Assembly (NCBI GenBank): GCA_944372095.1
Contig: CALVYG010000006.1
Span: 1 to 63,187, forward strand
Source: an uncultured Clostridia bacterium
Lineage (GTDB): Bacteria > Bacillota > Clostridia > Christensenellales > DTU072
Length of the DNA stretch: 63,187 bases
Direction of reading: 5' to 3'
In this document: one piece after another, positions 55,501 to 63,187 of the stretch
How positions within the stretch are numbered: the stretch's first letter is position 1
Layout: each line of letters starts with the position of its first letter
Notes under the pieces: generated by a model
The model's database searches: none
Told to the model about the DNA's origin: nothing
The model's input: only the letters and a program-made list of their open reading frames with translations
Program-made: the position numbers and the translations under genes

Positions 55501-58500
55501 AATATATCCTTACTTTCGTTCCGGCATTCCCGAATTTCAGCTCCTCGGTAATTTCATATTCGGTAAGTGTTGCACCTACATATACGCCGAGCTTCGCTCC
55601 TATAACTACGCTTCCCGCCGTATATGATATTACCTCTCCGCCTTCTGCCGTGAGTCTTCCCCCTAAAAACCCTACCGCCGTTCCTACTTTTGCGTTATAT
55701 ACAACGTTTATATCCGCTCCTGCAATATCCGGGGCGGTATTCACTTCCAGATTTGATTTTTTTACTTCAAGCCTGAACACCGCTTCTCCTGCATAATTCT
55801 TATTGTCAAGCGTGTAAATAACGTTATATTCTCCTGCATTTAATTCCGAAAAATTAAACGTATCTCCGTCCTTTTCATATTCGAAAACGCCGCTCATTCC
55901 GCCGGGAAAAATTTCTTCTATGTATCCATCGTAAATAAGATTTTCATAAAATTCCTCTTCCTTAAACGCTTTGTAAGTCTTGCTCTCCTTATCTTCTCCT
56001 TCTGCATAAGAATAGCTTATGGTTAATGTTTTCTTTTCAATAATCAGCTCGTTACTTCCTATGTATTCTGAATGATAATTGTTCGCTTCTCCGAAAATTG
56101 CTTTTAATTCGATATTGATTGTTCCCGCCGCACTTAGATTCGGTTTATTGGATGTTAATCCGTATGTGTAAAGTTTCGGGTCAATATATTTATAAATATA
56201 TCTTACGTTCTTTACGTAATAATCTTCGTCAAGCGGTACGTTTCCGTTTACCGAATACAAAACACCGAGCCTTTTGCTGATTTCAAGGTCGTCGCCGCTT
56301 TCCACCGTTTGTCCGAAAATTACAGGGGAAACTTCAACTTGCGTCCAATCGATTTCCGCCTTTCCTACATATAATTCCGTCGCTTCGTATATAAATTCAA
56401 AATTTGTATCGAAAACTATATTTCCTTCTCCGTCGGTGCTCTGCGCAGAAAAACACAAAAACCAGTTATAAGGCGTAATAGAATAATCCGGCACCACGGC
56501 TTTCATTTCTTCCAGATAATCGTTTCTGTTCTCAACAGAATCTTCCAGTCCTTTATCCGCTAACCAATCATTGTATTTTACCGATACTAAAAAAACCTTT
56601 CCGGGTATATTCTTTGTCGTTGTCGTTGCGCTTCCCGTATTCCTGTATGTAAGATAGGGATAAGTAAATTTACTGCTTGTTCCTAAATTTGCCTCGGATA
56701 AAGGCTGCCCGTATGTAAGATGGTATTGCGGATTTATCTGACTTCCGTTAAGACTCGGCCATGAAGCGCTGAATCTTTGATTTTCGTTGTTTACCGCCTG
56801 TACTATATATCTCACATAACCCGTTCCTTCATAGTTCGGGTCGGCTATTGAAACTTTCAGATAATATTCCCCTGCTTTCTCGGGATTTCCGGTATATTGT
56901 CTCAGGTCTTCTTCTTTTACGCGGTTCTCTTCGCTTAAAAGTTCTTCCTGCGTTTTCCCGCTTTCATAGTAGTAATATTCAAAAGTAAACCCTTCTACAA
57001 CGTTGCCGTAATCGGTTACTCCGTATTTTACGTCCACCGTAGGCGTCTTTTCATATTGATAATCAAATATTACCGAACTCGCTTCTACGCTTACGGTTAA
57101 GGATACCTTATTTATCTTTATGTATGTATATATATCTTTGCTGTAATTACAACGTGACTCGTCAATCCGTATCCTTACGGCATATATCCCCGATTCCAAA
57201 GGAGAAACATCTCCGTATTTTAATAATGCTATTTCTCTCTCGCTTAAAGTCAACGAATCGGTCTGCGCATACGTTACCAATGCATAATCTTTCAGGTTCA
57301 ATAACTCCGACGGGTCAAATTCATCCGTTTCGTAGCTGCTTGTCAAAGTATACGTCAATGTTTTTCTCTGCCCTGTATATGTAAATTCAACATATTTAAC
57401 TTCCTTATCTCCCGTCGTGGTTGACATTGTCGTTGTTTTTACAATGCCTCCTTCCTGAGCATCGGATAAGTTAAAGCTGACTTTATCGTCGTGTACGACC
57501 GTTAATGTTCTGTCACATGTCACGCTCGTATAATTTGTATCGGGAATAAAATTCCCTTCGTCATCGTATTGATATACTACTTCATATCCCGCTACCGTGC
57601 CTTTTACGGGCGTAAATCTTATAATTATATTTACTTCCCCGGCTTTCGGTTTCAAATAGTCGCTGCTTGTCTTATCGTCGACAACAAGCTCGTAATACCC
57701 GGGAATCCTGTCGCTTGACATTGTGGAAACGAAATAATCTTTTCCCACGTCGCTGAACACTGCATACAGTCCGTCAGACGGAAGCTGCTGCCCGAGATTG
57801 TTCCGTTCTTCCGGGTCAAAGTCTATTTTGGCAAGACTTTCGCCGTAATTTATTCCCGCCGCGGTCACCGTAGAAAGCGACGGTTGTTTTTTGTTTATCG
57901 TAAGCGGTCCTGTTGCTTTCCCGTAATATTCCTGATGGTTCGATATTTCCGAATAGTAATAATATGTTCCGGCATCTACGGGAATGTTTGATTGGTTTTC
58001 TCCGTATTTTACGAGATATTCGTCTTCGTATGTGTCGCTCGTATAATACCTTGTAACGACATTGACTCTACCTCCGATTGCCTGCAACGCGGGAACCGTC
58101 GTCGTTACGGGTTTACTCGTTCCGTCAAACGTTTGATTTGTATTTGTTACCACTATCTCGGCGGTTCTTTTGAACATAAACTGCATTCTTCTCAAAGTTT
58201 CGTCCATACAGAACGATGCGTCTACTTCAAACGTATAATTTACTTTCTTTGTCGTGCCGTCGGCGTTCGGTATATTTATAAATGCATAATCAAGGTCTGT
58301 TTCTCTGTTTTTATACTCGTATTTGCTTGTAGAAAAACCTATATTCCCTACCGAAAACTGCGTTAATACATAATTATTATAGGTTTCGGTGTTCTTGAAC
58401 TCCACTCTTATGCACACTTTATTTGCTCTTCTTAAACGGAATACGTTTCTTTGTATATCTCCGCTGTTTATTGTTTCGGGAGAAACATACGAAGACTTAT

Positions 58501-60745
58501 TTCCCTCTGCGTCCAACGTCGCTACCGTTACGGAAATATTGTCGCTGTTAAGTTGTTGCTGTTCGAAATCTCCGCCAAGTGCAAACTGTACTTCAAATTC
58601 GTAATCGGTGATGTCTACCATTATGAAATATTTACTGGCGCACATCGTGCTTTTCCCGACCAAATCGTAAGTTATGAATTCTATCGACCATACTCCCGCT
58701 TTTGTTATTGTCGGTTTTCCTGTGTCGTCAACCCCTATTGCCATGTTTACGTATATATTTCCGTACTGACATTCCGCTTCTTTCCCTACATTTGCATATA
58801 TTCCGTTATATTCACCGCTGTTTTCATAGTTATATTTTTCACAAGTATAATACGATGTTCCGTACACGAATACGGTATCTTCGGTAAGAACGTATTGACC
58901 GCCGTTATTTCTTACGAAATATGTACTTGGGGACACGAAGCTTCCCTCGTTTACTTCCTCCATTACCATTTTGTAATAATCTCCGCCTTGAACCATTCTC
59001 CCTTCGAAAAGTTCATAAACTTCTTCGTCAGGATTGGGTTTATAGAATACCGGTCCTATAAATGCTTCCGCATTCTTTTCCGCTACCGTTGCGGGCACTT
59101 CGTCTCCGACATATTTAGTTTTGTAATAAATTATCGAGTTGCTTCCTCCCGCATTATCCAAAGACCTTTCGTTAAACAACGGACGCGTATTGTTTGTCGA
59201 ACCCGATATAAGTAATCTGATTAAATTCCCTTCGCTGTCGCGGTCGTCTTCGTTAAGACTTGACTGCACGGTCGTATAATACGTTCTTTCGTTTTCGTCA
59301 AGATAGTTTTGATAATAATCAGTTGTCATATCGAGCGTAGGCGAATATGGCGCTATAGCGTCTATATTAACGCTTATCGACGTATTCTGACTGCTGTTTA
59401 TCTGCTTAAGTTCGTTGTTCTGTCTGTCACGGTACGATATCGTAGGTTTAATTACCAGCTTGCCCGTTGCGGACCCTCCGGCATAAACCATGAATTTTAC
59501 AGCCTGTCCGGATTTGTTATCTCCGTCGACGATTGCCCCCTCGTCGGTTACCGAACCGTCCGTTACCGTCCACGTTATCAGAAATTCGTCGTCAGGATTC
59601 AAAAATAACCGCCGGAACATCGTTCCGTCCTTGCAGTTTTCGTACGAAGGTTCGGTTTCCGTATACGGACTTGTGTCCAGAGTCATTACTGTGCTGTCTC
59701 TGCGTAAAACAAGATTTATGTCCAGAATATCGTTAGGTTTTGCATAATTTGACGGCGCATTCTCGTGACGGTCGTCTCCCTGCACAAGACATGTAGTTAC
59801 TTTCCCTATATCCGCAGGGTCGTTGCTCGGTATTCCCGTTCCCGATACGGTAGCTATACTTATCGATGTGTTGAATGTTACGGCTATTCTTACTCCAACC
59901 TCTCGAATCGCCAATGCGAAATTACTTCCGTTCTGCGCCCAATTGCAAAGCGTTACTTGCAGAAATGCTCCTTCTTTATATTCCCCGGGAGAAATTGAAC
60001 CGCTTGCTCCCGCTACAAATTTGTCTTCTATCGGCAAATTAACATAATCGGATGAAGATATGCTTCTTATAGACGAATACGGCTCACTGGGCGCTGATGT
60101 CGGAGCGTCGTTTCCGTCATATAACGCTAAATTCAGCGTCGCTGTATCCACATCCGATATATTGTATCCGGCAAATTGATTACTGGATGACGTGACCACG
60201 TACGGCGTAGCGGATACCACGAGCATTTTATCTTTTAGTACTTTCCTTAATTCGTCACTCAATTTGAACGTAAATACCAGATTATATTCTAATTTTTGTC
60301 CTAAAGTTAATACGTTTCCCCCATCATCGGTACCGAATCGCTCGCTGACATAATTCTCGTTACAACCCGGCACTATTATTTCACCCATAGTAAAATCGGA
60401 TGATGACATATAATTGTTAAGAGCGTATTTGTCTGCCATTCCGATAATTCCGATATAAGGTTGTCCGCTTGTATACTCTTTCTTGCTTAGTTGAGCTCCC
60501 GTAAATGACGTATATCCGGTTGTAGAATTGACAGAGGTATACAGTCCGCTGTCGCCGTATATATTATTTGCCGTCACCTTTACTTCCGCGCTTGCACTCG
60601 GATTACTTTCAAATATTTCGGCGTTGGCATATTTCAAGTTACTTTCGCTATATCCGCTTACGCTTACCGCACACGCCAGTAACAATATTATCGCCAGAAT
60701 CCCCGCAGAAAGCGATTTCATTTTCAACGCCGTTCCAGAATTCAT
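49595..60745 (-). CDS. Giant MBG-repeat membrane-anchored surface protein (3716 residues)
   Basis: ATG at 60745 with GGAGG six bases upstream; promoter at 60796-60824. The signal peptide is at about 8-32 (a LLAC sequence inside it could, less likely, be a lipobox). Residues ~45-430 are unrecognised; ~440-860 carry Ig-like segments (APYSPTLDMTTDYY, KAGVWSIEFITYDLVGKS). From ~880 to ~3540 runs an array of MBG-type domains, each with a KAYDG/TYTGE-like opening and a NAGTYTIAVEA-like closing; I find more than 20 of the closing phrases. A YDG domain (VKDKAYDGVPTLEISG) is near the end. A transmembrane helix (about 3668-3687) and a 29-residue basic tail follow. No LPXTG. It is probably a very long adhesin or stalk projecting from the membrane. 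Confidence 0.88.
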   Translation of the reverse strand: MNSGTALKMKSLSAGILAIILLLACAVSVSGYSESNLKYANAEIFESNPSASAEVKVTANNIYGDSGLYTSVNSTTGYTSFTGAQLSKKEYTSGQPYIGIIGMADKYALNNYMSSSDFTMGEIIVPGCNENYVSERFGTDDGGNVLTLGQKLEYNLVFTFKLSDELRKVLKDKMLVVSATPYVVTSSSNQFAGYNISDVDTATLNLALYDGNDAPTSAPSEPYSSIRSISSSDYVNLPIEDKFVAGASGSISPGEYKEGAFLQVTLCNWAQNGSNFALAIREVGVRIAVTFNTSISIATVSGTGIPSNDPADIGKVTTCLVQGDDRHENAPSNYAKPNDILDINLVLRRDSTVMTLDTSPYTETEPSYENCKDGTMFRRLFLNPDDEFLITWTVTDGSVTDEGAIVDGDNKSGQAVKFMVYAGGSATGKLVIKPTISYRDRQNNELKQINSSQNTSISVNIDAIAPYSPTLDMTTDYYQNYLDENERTYYTTVQSSLNEDDRDSEGNLIRLLISGSTNNTRPLFNERSLDNAGGSNSIIYYKTKYVGDEVPATVAEKNAEAFIGPVFYKPNPDEEVYELFEGRMVQGGDYYKMVMEEVNEGSFVSPSTYFVRNNGGQYVLTEDTVFVYGTSYYTCEKYNYENSGEYNGIYANVGKEAECQYGNIYVNMAIGVDDTGKPTITKAGVWSIEFITYDLVGKSTMCASKYFIMVDITDYEFEVQFALGGDFEQQQLNSDNISVTVATLDAEGNKSSYVSPETINSGDIQRNVFRLRRANKVCIRVEFKNTETYNNYVLTQFSVGNIGFSTSKYEYKNRETDLDYAFINIPNADGTTKKVNYTFEVDASFCMDETLRRMQFMFKRTAEIVVTNTNQTFDGTSKPVTTTVPALQAIGGRVNVVTRYYTSDTYEDEYLVKYGENQSNIPVDAGTYYYYSEISNHQEYYGKATGPLTINKKQPSLSTVTAAGINYGESLAKIDFDPEERNNLGQQLPSDGLYAVFSDVGKDYFVSTMSSDRIPGYYELVVDDKTSSDYLKPKAGEVNIIIRFTPVKGTVAGYEVVYQYDDEGNFIPDTNYTSVTCDRTLTVVHDDKVSFNLSDAQEGGIVKTTTMSTTTGDKEVKYVEFTYTGQRKTLTYTLTSSYETDEFDPSELLNLKDYALVTYAQTDSLTLSEREIALLKYGDVSPLESGIYAVRIRIDESRCNYSKDIYTYIKINKVSLTVSVEASSVIFDYQYEKTPTVDVKYGVTDYGNVVEGFTFEYYYYESGKTQEELLSEENRVKEEDLRQYTGNPEKAGEYYLKVSIADPNYEGTGYVRYIVQAVNNENQRFSASWPSLNGSQINPQYHLTYGQPLSEANLGTSSKFTYPYLTYRNTGSATTTTKNIPGKVFLVSVKYNDWLADKGLEDSVENRNDYLEEMKAVVPDYSITPYNWFLCFSAQSTDGEGNIVFDTNFEFIYEATELYVGKAEIDWTQVEVSPVIFGQTVESGDDLEISKRLGVLYSVNGNVPLDEDYYVKNVRYIYKYIDPKLYTYGLTSNKPNLSAAGTINIELKAIFGEANNYHSEYIGSNELIIEKKTLTISYSYAEGEDKESKTYKAFKEEEFYENLIYDGYIEEIFPGGMSGVFEYEKDGDTFNFSELNAGEYNVIYTLDNKNYAGEAVFRLEVKKSNLEVNTAPDIAGADINVVYNAKVGTAVGFLGGRLTAEGGEVISYTAGSVVIGAKLGVYVGATLTEYEITEELKFGNAGTKVRIYYNFIPSDTINYAEFIGTNENGGYLEVTVGKADVSNNMALAVKGSGYIYKDIKYTDDEIKGITEYTLSEGPELDWEIKITNTRGEIPAYNAYLNAGEYIITVQITDDNYSGSVSTNLSIGKKAAYIELKAVNDSKLENTDGITGIKKSYKGNSQNLDFDVYELNGGIKTVINEATTVTFYRDGAKLYANPSDIGYYDATISMSTSVNYELYNAESGEKVQSISSFLIIGVNLKEIELVNTEQVYTVQKTVTVYMGSNNAECTLSYEKDGVNYKDLPIEAGTYDIYLNFAAYENNGYEDKINAKEINPAYQLVITPYYTEIYTATEITTTYTGEETEKFSPYTSPYGLALEYSYKLQGTNEYTQSTLEGLGALDAGIYDVRITIQDKNYQGEKIVKFTVNQARLTEKTKPVFGEYQYNTDIEPEYKGEGSYVFGATEVNGTFRIGTEKINTLSVGEHSVSYEFIPDSGNYQSAGGTVSLQIVKQVLGQDFITLGDNGNLLITSDYTVEYNNTRQSIKVNFDTTKIYGYPQENGDFSVNLKYSINGNQQSPLAIGTYTVTAEVSSKNYTCVKTWDYKLVITTGTPLIAVKPEAVKTFKIGDTVTSADFTGGKAVINSAQGTEIFGTFELAEEVTLSSANTNRLTMIFTPTDTANFKSVSFEVTVEAIGTDSMTLDGINKPEGQTANGTDWSGKVFFPTFIPTGEAGIWQGTHDDGSYCGAVIAIMPKSGESCAEYGLPLGTYEIKFVCSDSGCKECQAAVERLQTYGTLAFVKGSDYIPSVGEEIEVSYKLRIEVIENSAKYNNMSGTISTEEIIVKKNLNRENSEFELITFTGKEEWYVLTIYTKTGDQFGTIAKLGNETVTEGAFKNDGGTGIEINTAISGGKGIISFATRNYVAEGIETEIKEYRYVAPEDFSVGNESKAYDGKGIKVADLKLSINNTAVAIDEGAYSITVYDAAGNETEGKNTGEYKVVIFLKDDRNGYYGILETEFSVVLRDISNELYLNKSSEVIGGETVYYDSYGSGTHTAINAIFDGTVLEQGTYKAEIKKAELGEAYYTTVGSLGVGLYTVRISVTTGDYRGVAEFTYRIDAQRIIMSVGANSYTVEYGTEEQNSFSIMPSFKDEYGNGFTFDERGGYSVYYYSANYPKQTQKPTNAGTYTIAVEANSENYRITGNTVTYIIKQRTTRIATAPTAIAVDSAGNNLIYGQKLSSIGLRTDSASVTDSSGNIINGVFSVKETEGEIIPDAGERSITVIFTPANKNYATSETTITIKIAKKVVRIEFTNLTAFYNGTSRREELAYKEPSDPITIIFEFVNATGQTVDPVTAGIYTIKANVINSNYTVVMSNTTGGGTPVFTVKRAEVIKDAVINPTASSVGVGESLNKSSLSGGKIYYNGFTEPVKGSFSYVEGGRAFESAGIKEVEYLFVPDDNINFTSYKGSVSIVIGRGLATVTPGENVFEYGTKADFTKINLTTSPAGLEADIIYEFTCDGITYKQGDIIPAGTYWFTCRVDGENYYSEVTKFSYVVNKKEIDIDFIDANGQIVTAYTTGYGETLFKDVQLYDANTEGKRTYLLQDEATIRNNIQYKYVSRGGETPAYESYNAPRAIGSYDITVTLIHDNYTATKTIIYRISTGRVEDIVFDVDTLIHQTYGSVVAPIVTTSPSNLSYYIIYQGYNTTMPTAVGSYNITVYVDDENYAAKQVSAVFRINPKPITVTDITVKDKAYDGVPTLEISGALSGVLYGDEVFLSMKAQTFGGEIGLGEHFVEITECKISGLHASNYTLEYPEYDGKVKIYENKVYASGSNSYIISANGFADGTSVEFREVSTERNQTSVWSKMVGVEASVIAYTIKVNNAEVINSGQYKICVEIPEQYRNKEFTVEFDGALKGQPISYTREGNYISFSSSMASGEIVFQTAEFKYEYVVIAAVLLIILIAVTVLLILNPLQHRKQVTDPRVPKEAIRNIKKEHRGK

Positions 60746-60795
60746 ATTTAACCTCCGAGCTTAAATGCGCATAATACGCCCTTTTTATCTTTTAT

Positions 60796-60824
60796 AATAT
60801 ACTACACTTATTTTTCTTTGTCAA
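60796..60824 (-). promoter_or_regulatory. Promoter of the giant surface-protein operon
   Basis: On the minus strand TTGACA (60819-60824), 17 bases, TATATT (60796-60801). The start near 60789 gives a ~44-base leader. It is the only good promoter found for the downstream pgsA-valS-hslO genes apart from any inside coding sequence. Confidence 0.75.
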
Positions 60825-61031
60825 TGCGCTATGCGCGCGTAAGACTATTTTAATCTCTTCTTGTACGCCGCTTTGCTTTATCCGCAACCTTTTACTCCTT
60901 TCGTATAATTTTGTATTTTATTTCACTTTTCCCGTTAGGATTTCCTTTCCGTTCGGTCGTAATGTTTATAGTCGGTAAATATTGTTTCGACAAAAAAATT
61001 TTTTTACATCCGAAAATTTTGCATTTTTCGC

Positions 61032-61060
61032 TTGATAATCGGATTAAGTTGGTTTATAAT
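61032..61060 (+). promoter_or_regulatory. Promoter of groESL
   Basis: TTGATA (61032-61037), 17 bases, TATAAT (61055-61060). The predicted start near 61067 lies directly before the CIRCE element. Confidence 0.85.
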
Positions 61061-61068
61061 AACCCTTG

Positions 61069-61095
61069 TTAGCAGTCATGACTATCAACTGCTAA
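61069..61095 (+). promoter_or_regulatory. CIRCE operator (HrcA site), variant
   Basis: TTAGCAGTC (61069-61077), nine bases, AACTGCTAA (61087-61095). The consensus is TTAGCACTC-N9-GAGTGCTAA. The C-to-G change on the left is mirrored by G-to-C on the right, so symmetry is kept; one further base (A for G) differs. HrcA repressor should bind here and release on heat shock. Confidence 0.85.
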
Positions 61096-61135
61096 ATGCG
61101 TTGATTACATTATAGTTTAAGGAGGCAGATAAAAA

Positions 61136-61420
61136 ATGACGTTAAAACCGTTATTCGACAAAGTTGTCATCAAGCAGGAAGAACTTAAAGAAACTTCTCC
61201 CGGCGGTATTATTCTTACCGGTAACGCAAAGGAAAAACCGGTTATGGCTACCGTTATCGCCGTCGGTCCCGGCGGTATCGTTGACGGTAAGGAAATTAAA
61301 ATGGAAGTTAAGGAAGGAGATAAAATTCTTTATTCCAAATATGCGGGAACGGATTTCAAACTTCCCGAAGGTAACGTAACTATCATTCGCCAGAGCGATA
61401 TTCTGGCAATAGTTCTCTAA
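61136..61420 (+). CDS. groES: Co-chaperonin GroES
   Basis: 94 residues, normal length. It opens LKPLFDKVVIKQEELKETSPGGIILTGNAKEKP (read in parts: DKVVIKQEE and SPGGIILTG), with the mobile loop at about 16-32, then VIAVGPGGIVDGKEI and the dome-closing strand near the end (VTIIRQSDILAIV). It caps GroEL to form the folding chamber. GGAGG lies before the ATG; promoter and CIRCE are directly upstream. groEL follows 18 bases later. Confidence 0.97.
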   Translation: MTLKPLFDKVVIKQEELKETSPGGIILTGNAKEKPVMATVIAVGPGGIVDGKEIKMEVKEGDKILYSKYAGTDFKLPEGNVTIIRQSDILAIVL

Positions 61421-61435
61421 AAAGAGGAGGTATAA

Positions 61436-63067
<1,632 letters not shown>

Positions 63068-63074
63068 TAAATCT

Positions 63075-63103
63075 AAAAACCGACTTTTAAGTCGGTTTTT
63101 TTA
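63075..63103 (+). terminator. Terminator of groESL
   Basis: ACCGAC (63079-63084) and GTCGGT (63091-63096) pair, extended by A/T pairs on both sides, and seven T residues follow. It lies 8 bases after the groEL stop. Confidence 0.9.
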
Positions 63104-63122
63104 TCTGTCGGGTGAATTATAC

Positions 63123-63187
63123 TATTAAGTGCAACAGAAGAGGGAGAAAAAAAGGAGTTCATACAAATCTGTGGTAAAATAGAGTTG
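63123..63187 (+). other. Possible left edge of an insertion element (cut by window end)
   Basis: After the groEL terminator the sequence changes to an A-rich stretch without the pyrimidine bias of the + strand, beginning near ATTAAGTGCAACA and continuing GGAGTTCATACAAATC. The feel is that of an IS30-type element end and its transposase leader, but the match is from memory and the window ends before any coding sequence. Confidence 0.25.

Larger units (their letters stand above)
60746..61135. other. Divergent regulatory region between the giant surface gene and groESL
   Basis: 390 bases holding the leftward promoter at 60796-60824, a small GC palindrome GCGC-TAT-GCGC (about 60827-60837) just upstream of its -35, and the groESL promoter and CIRCE element on the right. 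Between about 60850 and 61020 I see only T-rich sequence with no gene or strong hairpin. Confidence 0.6.

Noticed and set aside
28233..60745. LPXTG sortase anchors on the large surface proteins
   Set aside because: The C termini were read directly: each ends with a transmembrane helix and a basic tail but no LPXTG-like pentapeptide before it.

Overview
The window looks like the chromosome of a low-to-mid G+C Gram-positive anaerobe, most likely an uncultured Clostridia-type Bacillota. The support is: sigma-A promoters with 17-base spacers, Gram-positive style Shine-Dalgarno sites, a CIRCE-controlled groESL operon, a YtxC-like (sporulation-associated) gene, type III pantothenate kinase, many lipobox lipoproteins, very large MBG/InlB-repeat surface proteins, and no outer-membrane genes. 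A family or genus name would be a guess.

Layout. (1) 1-5446 is an accessory island: the tail of a DDE transposase, a two-gene leftward cassette (an HD-domain dNTPase-like protein with a beta-solenoid-like insertion, plus a 107-residue partner of unknown function), and a large serine recombinase that ends 46 bases from a tRNA-Ser(GGA). (2) 5493-12095 holds the tRNA, glycerate kinase (leftward), and a rightward leucine operon leuA-leuC-leuD-leuB with an ECF-transporter S component as its last gene. (3) 12118-22820 is leftward: alpha-galactosidase (GH36), a YtxC-like gene, and a five-gene operon of ParE/GyrB-like and ParC/GyrA-like topoisomerase subunits, a lipoprotein with a lipase-like fold, an ATP-grasp ligase and a small integral membrane protein. 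(4) 22996-25065 is rightward coaX-hom. (5) 25129-26943 is a leftward pair of lipoproteins (one an SGNH hydrolase). (6) 27124-33659 is rightward: a DUF2804 protein and an 1808-residue membrane-anchored MBG-repeat surface protein that may be translated from a leaderless mRNA. (7) 33747-60745 is a 27-kb leftward array: a 3716-residue surface protein, a 577-residue membrane-anchored partner, pgsA, valS, a HAD phosphatase, hslO, a TPR-like protein, two InlB/BspA-like lipoproteins and pyridoxamine kinase. (8) 61136-63067 is groES-groEL. The last ~65 bases may be the edge of another mobile element.

How the genes fit together. The core functions are ordinary biosynthesis and maintenance (leucine, CoA, homoserine, phospholipid, tRNA charging, topoisomerase, chaperones). 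The distinctive feature is investment in the cell surface: two giant MBG-repeat proteins anchored by C-terminal transmembrane helices with basic tails and no visible LPXTG, a shorter anchored companion, and at least five lipoproteins. Housekeeping genes lie directly downstream of the giant surface genes with short gaps. Outside the island, third codon positions sampled by eye favour purines in leftward genes and pyrimidines in rightward genes, so the + strand is pyrimidine-rich throughout. This suggests that the minus strand is the leading replication strand, and the island appears not to share the bias.
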